From: Teichococcus rhizosphaerae
Lineage (GTDB): Bacteria; Pseudomonadota; Alphaproteobacteria; Acetobacterales; Acetobacteraceae
DNA length: 33,466 nt
Reading direction: 5' to 3'
Assembly: GCF_002631185.1 (NCBI RefSeq)
Contig: NZ_PDNU01000051.1
Location: 1-33,466, forward strand
Each line of letters begins with the position of its first letter. Positions within the stretch are counted from its first letter, which is position 1. Below are positions 19,427 through 28,496 of this stretch, piece after piece. The translations under genes and the position numbers were made by a program. The notes beneath the pieces were generated by a model. That model had not been told where the DNA came from and ran no database searches. It was given only the letters and a program-made list of their open reading frames with translations.

Positions 19427-20152
19427 TCAGACATGCAGCCTGCGGAGCGTGCGGGAGATCCGGCTCCGCGCCGCCTGGCCGAGCCGGATGGGAAGGGGGA
19501 GGCTGGCGCTCCAGGAACGCTCCCAGAAATGGATGCCCAGCGTGTCCTCCGTGATGCAGCCGGGCGTGAACTCAGCGCCGTAGGGGTAGGGAAAGAACAC
19601 CCGCCAGGGCAGCACGCGGATGTCGCCGACGAGGGCGGCCTGGCGGGTGTCGGCTTCCTCGGCCCGCAGCCCGTGCCGCCGCATCAGGCGGGTGATGAGC
19701 TTCGGGCCGTAGCGGGTGGGCCGGTCGAGGCCGAAGGGAAGCTCGCGCAGCCGCAGCACCTCCTGCAGCGCCTCGGTGATGAACCAGTGGCCCGGCACCG
19801 CGCCGAAGCAGCCGTTCGAGATCAGGTCGCTGGGCTTGTCGGCGTCCTGGAAGCTCAGGAAGCACGCATTGCCGAGCAGCGGGTCGAGCGGCCGGATGAG
19901 CCTGAAGTCCGTGTCGAGGTAGATCCCGCCCTGCGCCTGCACCGCCATCAGCCGCGCGATGTCCGACACCGTCGCCCAGCGCCGCTTCCGGTAGGCCTCG
20001 CGCAGCGGGGCGTGCGAGAAGTCGATGTTGTCCTCGTTCCAGCAGACGAGCTCCCAGCCGGGATGCAGGCGCTGCCAGCCCTCGATGAAGCCGCGGTAGC
20101 GGAGCGGCATGGGGCCGCCCACCCAGACGTGGTGGATGCGCTTCGGGATCAT
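19427..20152 (-). CDS. GT32-type glycosyltransferase (DXD sugar-binding)
   Basis: This is a 241-aa cytoplasmic or membrane-associated glycosyltransferase of the GT32/OCH1 type. It begins IPKRIHHVWVGG, the family's typical N-terminus. It carries the nucleotide-sugar/metal motif YLDTDFRL with D80 and D82, preceded by SDIARLMAVQAQGG (63-76), and ends with a conserved-looking HFWERSW. It probably adds one sugar to the lipid-linked repeat unit; donor and linkage are unknown. ATG 20152 overlaps the previous gene's stop as ATGA. The next gene starts 13 bp after its stop, so it sits inside the operon. Confidence 0.92.
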   Translation of the reverse strand: MIPKRIHHVWVGGPMPLRYRGFIEGWQRLHPGWELVCWNEDNIDFSHAPLREAYRKRRWATVSDIARLMAVQAQGGIYLDTDFRLIRPLDPLLGNACFLSFQDADKPSDLISNGCFGAVPGHWFITEALQEVLRLRELPFGLDRPTRYGPKLITRLMRRHGLRAEEADTRQAALVGDIRVLPWRVFFPYPYGAEFTPGCITEDTLGIHFWERSWSASLPLPIRLGQAARSRISRTLRRLHV

Positions 20153-21306
20153 GCTTTGAGCGCCCCTGGAAGGGATGTGGCGGAACGGAAGGGAGCGGCG
20201 GCGCGCGCGCGCAGCCGGGCCAGCAGCGGGCCGCAGGAATCGAGCATCGCGGCCGCGAGGCCGAGCGGCGTGCGCACGTGGACCATGGCGCCGAGGCGGC
20301 GATGCGCGCTGGCGAAGCGGTTCTTGTAGGCCTCGTCGCCGCACAGGAAATCGACCTCGGCGTAGCCGTGCTCGATGGCCCAGCAGACCTCGTCGACCAG
20401 GCAGAGGATGCCGGGCGAGCCGCGGTGGAAGGCGCGGTCATAGGCGCAGGCGAAGTCGAGGAGCCGGCGGCCCTCCTCGATGGAGAGCGTCACCGCCACG
20501 AGCCTGTCGCCGGCCTCCAGCGCGAAGAGCCGGAGGCACCCGCGCGCCTCCAGCGCCGCGGCGAGGGAGCGCAGCATGGCGCCGTCATCGCCGAACAGCG
20601 GCGAGGCCGCGCCGGCATCGCGCATCCCCTCGCGCTTCATCCGCCACAGCGCCTCCAGCACCGGCGCCCGCTCCGCGCCCCGCACCTCGCGGAACCGGAC
20701 GGGGCCTTCGCGTTCCAGCACGCGCCGCCGGCGCCGGCAGTTCTTCTGCTCCCCCGTGCCGAGCGAGCGCTGGAAGGCCGCGCCGTCCCGCCAGGCGCCG
20801 AGGGCGAGGCTCGAGCTGGCGACCGAGCGGCGGCTGGGCCGCAGCCCGAGCCGGGCGCCGCCCTCGCGCGCCAGCACGCCATCGGGGTGGAGATGGCTGA
20901 GATAGGCGATGTCGAAGCCGCCACCCCGCCGCGCCGCCTGCCACAGCGGCGCGACGAGGTGCTGCCGCCCCGGCGCCAGCAGGGCGTCGCAGTAATCGGT
21001 GCAGTCCTTGGCCGCCCATTCCAGCACGCGGATGCCGTGGTGGCGCCGGATGACGAGGGGGAGCACGCCGAGCAGCGCGCCGCCATTCCAGGCGAGGGCG
21101 AGGTGCAGGCGGAAGCCCGCGCCGGCCGCGCCGCCATGCCACCAGGCGGAGATCCAGCCATGCGACTGGAACACGGAGGCGCCGGCCGCCGCCTCGAGCG
21201 CGCGCCAGGCCGGCGCCAGCGCGGCGAGGCGGCCGGGGTCGCGCAGGATCTCGATCCGGACGCCGTCAGGGACAGTGCGGGCGCCGCTGGGCTCGGGCGG
21301 GCGCAT
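20149..21306 (-). CDS. GNAT/FemAB-like acyltransferase (CelD/BcsL type)
   Basis: This is a 385-aa soluble protein related to the GNAT-fold 'cellulose biosynthesis CelD' acyltransferases seen in many exopolysaccharide loci. Visible segments are SVFQSHGWISAWW (44-56), LLGVLPLVIRR (78-88), an EQKNCRRRRRVLEREG stretch in mid-protein, and the C-terminal GNAT fold with LVAVTLSIEEGRRLLDFACAYD and VDFLCGDEAYKNRF. Members are thought to acylate sugars or sugar precursors; no substrate can be assigned. The start ATG 21306 shares one base with the flippase stop (TGATG), indicating coupling. The end overlaps the GT32 start. Confidence 0.85.
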   Translation of the reverse strand: MRPPEPSGARTVPDGVRIEILRDPGRLAALAPAWRALEAAAGASVFQSHGWISAWWHGGAAGAGFRLHLALAWNGGALLGVLPLVIRRHHGIRVLEWAAKDCTDYCDALLAPGRQHLVAPLWQAARRGGGFDIAYLSHLHPDGVLAREGGARLGLRPSRRSVASSSLALGAWRDGAAFQRSLGTGEQKNCRRRRRVLEREGPVRFREVRGAERAPVLEALWRMKREGMRDAGAASPLFGDDGAMLRSLAAALEARGCLRLFALEAGDRLVAVTLSIEEGRRLLDFACAYDRAFHRGSPGILCLVDEVCWAIEHGYAEVDFLCGDEAYKNRFASAHRRLGAMVHVRTPLGLAAAMLDSCGPLLARLRARAAAPFRSATSLPGALKA

Positions 21307-22769
21307 CACCGGATGCCTCCCCCGGCGAGGAAGGCCAGCCGCGCGGAGCGGACCCCGCCGCTGACATACCGGGGCAGGAGCGCCACCTCGAGCAGCGCCA
21401 GATAGGCCAGGCAGCCGGCCAGGGCGGTGAGCCACAGGCTGCCGCCCGACAGCGCCTGCCCCGCCAGCATGGCGCCCGCCATGCCGAGCCCCGCCGCCGC
21501 GAGGCGCAGCGCGTTGCCGAGCAGCGGCATGAAGCTCTGCCCCACCACCTCCTCCAGGACATGGAGGTGGACGGGCACCAGCAGCGCGGACACCGCGGCC
21601 CAGGCGAAGCCCACCGCGACGATGCCGAAGGGCGAGGCCGCGGCATAGGCGAGGGCGGCGAGGACGAGCTGGCCTCCCGCCAGCCAGGCATAGGCGCCCG
21701 GCCGGTCGAGGGAGGAGAGCGCCTGCCCGGTGAAGGACCACAGCGGCACGGTGAAGCAGCCGAGGCTCATCGCCTGCAGCACGGGCACCGCCGCCGCCCA
21801 TTGCGGCCCGAAGGCCAGCGGCACCAGGGCCGGCGCGAGGAAGCCGAGGCCCACCGCCATCGGCAGCCAGATGGCCAGCGAGGCGGTGACGAGGCGGACA
21901 TACTCGTCGCGGAAGGCGGCGCGGTCCTGCGCGAAGCGCGCCAGCACCGGCATCATCAGCAGGGCGAGGGGCGACATGGCGACGAAGCCCAGCGCCTGCA
22001 GCATCTTGAGGGCGAGGTTGTAGTGGCCCACCGCCTCCACATCGAGCATCACGCCGATGACCAGGTTGTCCACCTTGTCGGCCATGGCGGTGAGGATGCC
22101 CGCCACCATGAAGGGGCTGCTGAACCCGGCCAGGTCCCGCAGCGAGACGCGCGAGAAGCGCAGCCGCGGCGTCCAGCGGATCGTCGCCCACATCACGGCG
22201 AGGATGACGAGGGCCTGGATGATCTGGCACGCCACCAGCGCCCACACGCCCCAGCCCGCCATGGCCAGGGCGATGCCGGACAGGCCGCCGATGACATAGC
22301 CGCCGATGGCGCGCATGGCGAAGATGGCCATGCGCATCTCGCGCCGGCAAAGGGCGGAATGGACGCTGACCAGCGCGCGCAGGACGCACAGCGCCGCCAT
22401 GGCCTGGAGCACGGGCGAGAGGGCCGCGTTGCCGTAGATCCGCGCGAAGGCCGGGCCGCTCAGCACGAGCAGCACGGCCAGCGCCGTGCCCAGCGCCATG
22501 TTGGTCCAGAAGGCGGTGCTGCGGTCGTCCTCGTCCGGCGCCTCGCGCTGGATGAGCGCGTCGGCGAAGCCCTGGAAGAGCACCGTGTTCGCCATGGCGG
22601 TGATGGCGAGGGCGATGGCGAAGACGCCATACTCGCCCGGCGTCAGGATGCGCGTCAGGATGACGTAGAGCAGGAAGGCGAGGCCCTGGCTGCCGCCCAC
22701 GTCGAGCAGCGTCCAGAACAGCGCCCGCATCGTCCGGCCCCGCGCGCCGCCGCCGCGCTCCCCGCTCAT
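21306..22769 (-). CDS. Wzx-like lipid-linked oligosaccharide flippase
   Basis: This is a 487-aa polytopic inner-membrane protein of the MOP/polysaccharide-transport superfamily with about 12-14 hydrophobic segments. The N-terminal pattern (FLLYVILTRILTPGEYGVFAIALAITAMAN) and the mid-protein GFSSPFMVAGILTAMADKVDNLVIG are typical of RfbX/WzxC-type flippases. It is expected to translocate the undecaprenyl-diphosphate-linked repeat unit to the periplasmic face for Wzy. ATG 22769 overlaps the GT26 stop as ATGA. The next gene starts at its own stop codon. Confidence 0.93.
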   Translation of the reverse strand: MSGERGGGARGRTMRALFWTLLDVGGSQGLAFLLYVILTRILTPGEYGVFAIALAITAMANTVLFQGFADALIQREAPDEDDRSTAFWTNMALGTALAVLLVLSGPAFARIYGNAALSPVLQAMAALCVLRALVSVHSALCRREMRMAIFAMRAIGGYVIGGLSGIALAMAGWGVWALVACQIIQALVILAVMWATIRWTPRLRFSRVSLRDLAGFSSPFMVAGILTAMADKVDNLVIGVMLDVEAVGHYNLALKMLQALGFVAMSPLALLMMPVLARFAQDRAAFRDEYVRLVTASLAIWLPMAVGLGFLAPALVPLAFGPQWAAAVPVLQAMSLGCFTVPLWSFTGQALSSLDRPGAYAWLAGGQLVLAALAYAAASPFGIVAVGFAWAAVSALLVPVHLHVLEEVVGQSFMPLLGNALRLAAAGLGMAGAMLAGQALSGGSLWLTALAGCLAYLALLEVALLPRYVSGGVRSARLAFLAGGGIR

Positions 22770-23605
22770 CGCCCGGCCTCGCGGCGCGCCGGAACCGGCA
22801 GCAGGCGGCCCGCGAGCGCGCCGCCGAGGCGCAGGGCGAAGCGCCCGTAATCGACGAGGTAGCGCCGCCACAGCCGCCGCGGCTCGCGGAACAGGCGGTA
22901 GAGCCAGCGCAGCTGCGCCCTGTCGATCCAGGCCGGGTAGTAGGCGAGGCCGCCGGCGAGCTGGTCGAGATAGCCGCCGCAGGTGAAGCCGGCGCCGCTC
23001 CACCCCGCCGCCGCGAGGCGCAGCAGGAGCTCCTCCTGCCGGCCGCTGCCCATGCCGCAGACCACGACGTCTGGCGCCGCGTCGCGCAGCTCGGCCGCCA
23101 GCGCGGCGATGTCGCGGTGGCCCTGCCAGGTCCCGGCGATGCGCAGCTCGGGGAAGCGCCGGCCGAGCTGCTCCGCGGCGCGGCGCGCGACGCCCGGGCG
23201 CCCGCCCACCAGCGCGACGCGGCATCCCCGGTCGGCGGCGAGGCGCAGCACCGGGAGCGCCAGGGAGGTGGTGTCGAAGCTGATCCGCGCCGCCCGCAGG
23301 CCGGAAAGGCGGCGCGTCGCCAGGGCCATGGCGATGCCGTCCGGCAGGACCATGTCGAAGCGGCGGAGGGCGGCGCCGAGCCGCGCGTCGCGCTCGACGG
23401 CGGCGACGGCGGCGGGGTTCACGAAGGTCACCAGGAAGGCCCGCTCTCTGCCCCCGCCCCCGAGCCGCGCCTCGATGATGCCGAGCGCCGTCTCCAGGCT
23501 GTCGCAGGCATCGACCGGGACGCCCAGGGTCCGCGTGCGGCGCAGGCCGGCGCCGGGGGGCGGCACGCCGGCGGAATCCCGGCTGTTCAGGGGAGGCGTT
23601 CGCAC
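22766..23605 (-). CDS. WecG/TagA/CpsF-family glycosyltransferase (GT26)
   Basis: This is a 279-aa glycosyltransferase of family GT26, usually acting second on the lipid-linked precursor at the inner face of the membrane. Motifs seen are FVNPAAVAAVERD (61-73), MVLPDGIAMA (85-94) with the conserved Asp89, VALVGGRPGV (130-139), VVCGMGSGRQEE (181-192) and the basic amphipathic tail LRWLYRLFREPRRLWRRYL (232-250). GumM of xanthan synthesis is a family member, so a glucosyl-lipid extender is possible. The start is GTG 23605, with GGGGAAGG just upstream, 11 bp after the phosphoglycosyltransferase stop. The open frame upstream of it overlaps that gene and is not coding. Confidence 0.92.
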   Translation of the reverse strand: MRTPPLNSRDSAGVPPPGAGLRRTRTLGVPVDACDSLETALGIIEARLGGGGRERAFLVTFVNPAAVAAVERDARLGAALRRFDMVLPDGIAMALATRRLSGLRAARISFDTTSLALPVLRLAADRGCRVALVGGRPGVARRAAEQLGRRFPELRIAGTWQGHRDIAALAAELRDAAPDVVVCGMGSGRQEELLLRLAAAGWSGAGFTCGGYLDQLAGGLAYYPAWIDRAQLRWLYRLFREPRRLWRRYLVDYGRFALRLGGALAGRLLPVPARREAGR

Positions 23606-23616
23606 CGGCCTTCCCC

Positions 23617-25125
23617 TCAATCCGCCCGGAAGCTCGCGAAGCCGCCGAGCAGCGTGCGGAAGATCACCTGCGCGTCGAGGGCGAGCGACCAGTGATCGAC
23701 GTACCAGAGGTCGAGCGCGACGCGCTGCCGGGCGCGCTCCAGCGTGTCCACCTCGCCGCGCGAGCCGTTCACCTGCGCCCAGCCGGTGATGCCCGGCCGC
23801 ACCCGGTGGCGCAGGCGGTACTGGTTCACCACCTCCGCGAAGGGCCGGCCCTCCACCTCCATCGCCAGCGCATGCGGGCGCGGCCCGACCAGGGACATGT
23901 CGCCGCGCAGCACGTTCCAGAGCTGCGGCAGCTCGTCGAGGCTGGTGCGGCGCAGGAAGCGGCCGACATGGGTGACGCGCGGATCGCGCGCGCGGGTCCG
24001 GGCGGCGCCCGTGGCATCGCACGCCCTCGCGTGCATGGAACGGAACTTCAGCATCTGGATGGGCTTTCCGCCGAGCCCCGCGCGCCATTGGCGGAACAGC
24101 ACGGGCCCTGGCGATTCCAGCCGGATGGCGAGGGCGATCAGCAGCAGGAGCGGCGCCATGAACAGCAGCGCCGCGAGCGACACGGTCACGTCGATCGCCC
24201 GCTTGACCATCCATTCCAGGCCATGGCCGGGATGGGGGAGGACCTCCACGACGCCGAGGCCGGACCAGCGGAGCACCTCCTCGAGGGCGGGGTCGAGGGA
24301 AAGCGGGTCGGCCAGGAAGCAGATCCGCACCGGCGCCTCGGCCAGGGCCGGGCCGAGCCTCAGGAGCTGGCCCGCCTCCAGCCCGCAGGTGGCCAGCACC
24401 ACCACATCGACCTGCCCGCCGAGCACGAGATGGCGCAGCCGCTCGATATCGGCGTCATTGCCGCCTTCCAGCCGGGCGGCGACAAGCGCGCGCGGGCCGG
24501 AGCGGCGCGCCAGCGAGGCCTCGAAGTCGGCGAAGCGCGCCGGGTGCCCGATGAGCGCGAGCCGCATCGGCGCCGCCGCCTGGAAGGCGATGGCGTGCGC
24601 CGTCAGGGCATGGGCCGTGGCGCTCAGCGGCACGAAGCCGGCCAGCAGCCAGGCGAGCCGCGGCGCCTCGCCGGATTCGAGAAGAAGGCCCGCGGCGACG
24701 GCGATGGCCAGGGCGGCCACCGCCGCGGCGAGCCCCGCCCGCAGGGCCAGGCGGCGGACCGGGATGCCGCAGGTCTGCTCGAGATCGACGAGCGCGATCC
24801 GGTTGCACAGGGCGGAGACAAGCGTGCCGCCCAGCACCAGCAGGGCCAGGCTGCCGATCCGCGCGGCGCCGCTGCCCGCCCCATCCAGGGCGAGCGCCGA
24901 CAGGAGCAGGAGCAGCGCCGCATCGACGGCGTTCGGGAACAGCCGCTGGAGGGAAGGGGCCATCCACCCGGAGGCGGCCTGGAAGACATCCACGGCATCC
25001 GCCCGGCCGGCGGCGGGTCCGGAAGCCTGGACCAGCTTGGAGAGATCTGCGCATGGCGGAGGCTCGACCGTCACGGATGAAGGTTTGGGCATGCCGTAGG
25101 AGGGCGGACGGGGAGCCATCTTCAT
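23617..25125 (-). CDS. Undecaprenyl-phosphate sugar phosphotransferase (WcaJ/GumD-like)
   Basis: This is a 502-aa membrane phosphoglycosyltransferase that starts repeat-unit assembly by moving a sugar-1-phosphate, probably glucose or galactose, to undecaprenyl phosphate. The N-terminal half has several hydrophobic segments (about 65-180) and a Rossmann-like region (186-300). The C-terminal catalytic domain starts at KRAIDVTVSL (308-317). It has the membrane-reentrant helix 318-335, ESPGPVLFRQWRAG (337-350), MLKFRSM (358-364), the catalytic Asp-Glu pair in SLDELPQLWN (D397, E398), LVGPRP (412-417) and RPGITGWAQVNG (443-454). ATG 25125 has GAGG seven bases upstream. It is the first gene of the operon and is preceded by a long AT-rich leader. 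Confidence 0.95.
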   Translation of the reverse strand: MKMAPRPPSYGMPKPSSVTVEPPPCADLSKLVQASGPAAGRADAVDVFQAASGWMAPSLQRLFPNAVDAALLLLLSALALDGAGSGAARIGSLALLVLGGTLVSALCNRIALVDLEQTCGIPVRRLALRAGLAAAVAALAIAVAAGLLLESGEAPRLAWLLAGFVPLSATAHALTAHAIAFQAAAPMRLALIGHPARFADFEASLARRSGPRALVAARLEGGNDADIERLRHLVLGGQVDVVVLATCGLEAGQLLRLGPALAEAPVRICFLADPLSLDPALEEVLRWSGLGVVEVLPHPGHGLEWMVKRAIDVTVSLAALLFMAPLLLLIALAIRLESPGPVLFRQWRAGLGGKPIQMLKFRSMHARACDATGAARTRARDPRVTHVGRFLRRTSLDELPQLWNVLRGDMSLVGPRPHALAMEVEGRPFAEVVNQYRLRHRVRPGITGWAQVNGSRGEVDTLERARQRVALDLWYVDHWSLALDAQVIFRTLLGGFASFRAD

Positions 25126-25622
25126 GACGAAGCCTCACTCACTTTCGCAGCGCCGCACGCTCTAGCACCAATTTATGTTACAGCAAGATAACAAAAACCG
25201 GTTCGTAAATTAATTTGAGATTATTGGCAGGAGGACCGACGGATTCTGTCCAAGAAGAAATCGCAAGTATAACGCAAGAAAATCTTTTCAGAAAAAGTAT
25301 CGGTACTGGAAAGGAACGAAGATTGGCACGGAATGGCTGCCAGAGGTCAAGAAGCTTACAAACGATCACAATGCAGGCTTGCCTGGAAACCGCCGCGAGC
25401 TACTCTGAACCGTGCCTGCCAGCCCAGCGGGCCATTGACGACAGCACAGTTATATTCCGAAATCGGAACGAAATTCAGCGCGCGACAGGCGCGGGGCTGA
25501 GCCACCCCGCGTCACTGCCGCCGCGCCGCGCGGGGTGCAAGCGCGGCGGCGGCATCTGTTTCCCCCCTCCGCTCAGCACCGCCCGGTGAAGCGCGGGGCG
25601 CCGGGCGGCGCCCCGCCTACTG
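25126..25622. promoter_or_regulatory. AT-rich leader/promoter region of the exopolysaccharide operon
   Basis: This is about 500 bp between the ilvD stop and the first exopolysaccharide gene. The part at 25160-25480 is markedly A/T-rich. It holds ATAACGCAAG (25269-25278, also upstream of the glucanases), the small palindromes AACCGGTT and AATTAATT near 25196-25220, and a dyad TTCCGA-AA-TCGGAA (25455-25468). The dyad abuts a minus-strand -10-like TATAAC (25454-25449). Transcription from there would give a ~320-nt leader. A 63-codon ORF on the minus strand (25178-25369) has no good ribosome site and is not called. Confidence 0.5.
25593..25616 (-). terminator. Hairpin after ilvD
   Basis: A perfect 10-bp stem, GCGGGGCGCC/GGCGCCCCGC, has a 4-base loop and starts 6 bp after the ilvD stop. 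It has no U-tract, but its position and strength fit the end of the ilvD transcript. Confidence 0.55.
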
Positions 25623-27473
25623 TCAGCGCCGGCGCTGCTCCACGTCCCGCACGGCGCCGCGCGCGGCGCTCGTGGTCAGCGCGGCATAGGCACGCAGCGC
25701 GGCGGAGATGGGGCGGTCGCGCTGCGCCGGCTGCCAGGCCGCAGCACCCGCCGCCTCCATGCGCGCGCGGCGCCGCTCCAGCACGTCCGGCGGCACGGCG
25801 AGGCGGATGGCGCGGTTCGGGATGTCGATCTCGATCCGGTCGCCCTCCTCCACCAGCCCGATCAGCCCGCCCTCGGCCGCCTCGGGCGAGACATGGCCGA
25901 TGGACAGCCCCGAGGAGCCGCCGGAGAACCGCCCGTCCGTGACCAGGGCGCAGGCCTTCCCCAGCCCCTTCGACTTCAGGTAGCTCGTGGGATAGAGCAT
26001 CTCCTGCATCCCAGGGCCTCCCTTCGGGCCCTCGTAGCGGATCAGCACCACGTCGCCCGCGGCGATGCGCCCGCCCAATATGCCCTCCACCGCCGCGTCC
26101 TGGCTCTCGAAGATCCGCGCCGGCCCTTGGAAGGCGAGGATGGCGGCATCGACGCCGGCCGTCTTCACGATGCAGCCCTCCTCCGCCAGGTTGCCGTAGA
26201 GCACGGCGAGGCCGCCATCGCGCGAGAAGGCGTGCGCCGCGTCGCGGATGACGCCCGCTTCCCGGTCGAGGTCCAGCGCGTCCCAGCGGGCGGCCTGGCT
26301 GAAGGCCTCGGTGGTCGGGATGCCGCCCGGCGCGGCGCTGAAGAACTCCCGCACGCCGGGGCTGGCCGCGCGCCGCACGTCCCAGCGCTCCAGCGCCGCG
26401 CCGAGGGTGGGGGCGTGGACGGTGGGGACCTCGCGGTCGATCAGCCCGGCGCGGTCCAGCTCGCCCAGTATGCCCATGATGCCGCCGGCGCGGTGGACAT
26501 CCTCCACATGCACGTCCGGCACCGCCGGCGCCACCTTGCACAGCACCGGCACGCGGCGGGACAGGCGGTCGATGTCGCGCATGGTGAAGCCGACGCCCCC
26601 CTCATGCGCCGCCGCCAGCAGGTGCAGCACCGTGTTGGTCGAGCCGCCCATGGCGATGTCGAGCGTCATGGCGTTCTCGAAGGCGGCGAAGGTCGCGATG
26701 TTGCGGGGCAGCGCCCTGGCGTCGTTCTGCTCGTACCAGCGGCGGGCGAGATCGACGATCAGCCGCCCCGCCTCCAGGAACAGGCCGCGCCGGTCGGCAT
26801 GGGTGGCCACCACCGTGCCGTTGCCCGGCAGCGCCAGCCCCAGCGCCTCGGTCAGGCAGTTCATCGAGTTGGCGGTGAACATGCCGGAGCAGGAGCCGCA
26901 GGTGGGGCAGGCGGAACGCTCGATGACCCGCACCTCCTCGTCGGTGACGGTGCTGTCGGCCGCGGCCACCATGGCGTCCACCAGGTCGATGCTGCGCTTC
27001 CGGCCGCGATGCACGACCTTGCCCGCCTCCATCGGCCCGCCCGAGACGAAGATGACGGGGATGTTGAGGCGCAGCGCCGCCATCAGCATCCCCGGCGTGA
27101 TCTTGTCGCAGTTCGAGATGCAGACCAGCGCGTCGGCGCAATGGGCGTTGACCATGTACTCGACGCTGTCGGCGATCAGCTCGCGCGAGGGCAGGCTGTA
27201 GAGCATGCCGCCATGGCCCATGGCGATGCCGTCATCCACCGCGATGGTGTTGAACTCCTTGGCGACGCCGCCCGCCGCCTCGATCTCGCGCGCGACGAGC
27301 TGGCCCAGGTCCTTCAGGTGCACATGGCCGGGCACGAACTGGGTGAAGGAGTTGGCGACGGCGATGATGGGCTTGCCGAAATCGCTGTCCTTCATGCCGG
27401 TGGCGCGCCACAGGCCGCGCGCGCCCGCCATGTTGCGGCCATGGGTGGTGGTTCTGGAGCGATAGGCCGGCAT
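25623..27473 (-). CDS. ilvD: Dihydroxy-acid dehydratase
   Basis: This 616-aa cytoplasmic Fe-S enzyme converts dihydroxy-acids to 2-oxo acids in valine, leucine, isoleucine and pantothenate synthesis. It matches the E. coli-type IlvD in length and motifs: [20 protein letters not shown] at the start, [13 protein letters not shown] (78-90), cluster cysteines C122 (NCDKITPGM) and C195 ([15 protein letters not shown]), and [17 protein letters not shown]-terminal FSGGSSG and [10 protein letters not shown] segments are also present. ATG 27473 is placed by the conserved N-terminus; its ribosome site is weak. It is 120 bp downstream of nnrD, with a hairpin between them, so it may have its own promoter. 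Confidence 0.98.
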   Translation of the reverse strand: MPAYRSRTTTHGRNMAGARGLWRATGMKDSDFGKPIIAVANSFTQFVPGHVHLKDLGQLVAREIEAAGGVAKEFNTIAVDDGIAMGHGGMLYSLPSRELIADSVEYMVNAHCADALVCISNCDKITPGMLMAALRLNIPVIFVSGGPMEAGKVVHRGRKRSIDLVDAMVAAADSTVTDEEVRVIERSACPTCGSCSGMFTANSMNCLTEALGLALPGNGTVVATHADRRGLFLEAGRLIVDLARRWYEQNDARALPRNIATFAAFENAMTLDIAMGGSTNTVLHLLAAAHEGGVGFTMRDIDRLSRRVPVLCKVAPAVPDVHVEDVHRAGGIMGILGELDRAGLIDREVPTVHAPTLGAALERWDVRRAASPGVREFFSAAPGGIPTTEAFSQAARWDALDLDREAGVIRDAAHAFSRDGGLAVLYGNLAEEGCIVKTAGVDAAILAFQGPARIFESQDAAVEGILGGRIAAGDVVLIRYEGPKGGPGMQEMLYPTSYLKSKGLGKACALVTDGRFSGGSSGLSIGHVSPEAAEGGLIGLVEEGDRIEIDIPNRAIRLAVPPDVLERRRARMEAAGAAAWQPAQRDRPISAALRAYAALTTSAARGAVRDVEQRRR

Positions 27474-27570
27474 GGAAGGGTCCCGTTCAGATGCGGGGCG
27501 TGTTTAGCGCGGCCCCCCGCCATGTGAAATCCGGCACCCCGCGTGCCACCAGGAGACCATGCCGCAACGG

Positions 27571-27593
27571 GGCCGCGCCGCCGGGGCGCGGCC
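27571..27593 (-). terminator. Hairpin directly after nnrD
   Basis: The arms GGCCGCGCC (27571-27579) and GGCGCGGCC (27585-27593) form a 9-bp stem abutting the nnrD stop codon. It may separate nnrD from ilvD transcription. No T-run follows. Confidence 0.5.
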
Positions 27594-28496
27594 TCAGCCT
27601 TCCGGCGGCTCGGGCGCCAGCTCGGCCAGGATGCGCGGCACCTCGCCCGGCAGCATCCGCGCCAGGAAGCCCACCGGCCCCTGCGCCAGGGCCAGCCGCC
27701 GCCCCGCCTCGCCATGCGCGTAGACCCCCCACAGCGCGGCCTGCAGCGGCGTGGCGCCGCGCGCCAGCAGCCCGGCGACCATGCCCGCCAGCGTGTCGCC
27801 CGAGCCCGAGGTGGCGAGGCCCACATTGCCGCGGTCGCATTGCCACGCCTCGCCCTGCGGCGTGACGATCCGCGTGCAGCCGCCCTTCATCACCACCACG
27901 GCCTGGAAGCGCGAGGCGGCCTGCCGGGCGGCGCCCAGCGGATCGTCCTGCACGGCGGCGCGGGGGATGCCCAGCAGCGCCGCCATCTCGCCGTCATGCG
28001 GGGTGATGACGATGCGCCCGGCATGGCGGCGCAGCGCGCCGCGGCAGGCGGGCAGCACGGCCAGGGCGCCCGCGTCCAGCACCAGGGCGGGGCCCTCCAG
28101 CGCCTCCAGCAGCCCGGCGGTGAGCGCCTCGCCTTCCGCGCCGCCCATCATGCCGGGGCCGAGCGCCAGGGCCTTGGCGCGCGAGCCCTGCCGCGCGAGC
28201 AGCGGGGCCGCCGCCGCGGCGATGTGCCCTTCCTCCGTCTCGGGCAGGGCGATGACCCGCGCCTCCGGCACCGCCACCCCGAGCGGCGGGGCCACGGAGC
28301 GGCAGACCGCGAGCTGCAGCCGCCCCGCGCCCGCCTGCAGTGCCGCGACGCCGGCCAGCAGCACCGCGCCCGGCAGCTCGGCGCAGCCGCCGGCCACCAG
28401 CACGGAGCCGCGCGCGTTCTTGTCGTCGCCCTCCCGGTGACACGGCAGGGGCATCCGCCGCAGCAGCGCGGCCGTCACCGGCGTCGCCATGCTCAT
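27594..28496 (-). CDS. nnrD: ADP-dependent NAD(P)H-hydrate dehydratase
   Basis: This is a 300-aa ribokinase-fold repair enzyme that restores NAD(P)H from its hydrated form using ADP. It shows the family's GSVLVAGGCAELPGAV (30-44), ALGPGM (111-116), VITPHDGEMAALLG (163-176), VVMKGG (201-206), and NVGLATSGSGDTLAGMVAGLL (from 224) with the catalytic Asp234 of GSGD. The epimerase domain (NnrE) that is often fused in front is absent, so epimerisation must come from another gene. ATG 28496 overlaps the phosphatase stop as ATGA, so the two are translationally coupled. Confidence 0.94.
   Translation of the reverse strand: MSMATPVTAALLRRMPLPCHREGDDKNARGSVLVAGGCAELPGAVLLAGVAALQAGAGRLQLAVCRSVAPPLGVAVPEARVIALPETEEGHIAAAAAPLLARQGSRAKALALGPGMMGGAEGEALTAGLLEALEGPALVLDAGALAVLPACRGALRRHAGRIVITPHDGEMAALLGIPRAAVQDDPLGAARQAASRFQAVVVMKGGCTRIVTPQGEAWQCDRGNVGLATSGSGDTLAGMVAGLLARGATPLQAALWGVYAHGEAGRRLALAQGPVGFLARMLPGEVPRILAELAPEPPEG

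Noticed and set aside
25178-25369. 63-codon minus-strand ORF in the AT-rich leader
   Set aside because: No good ribosome site or recognisable domain was seen. Its hydrophobic composition follows from A/T-rich bases, and it lies in a likely regulatory region. Kept as non-coding, though a small protein is not excluded.
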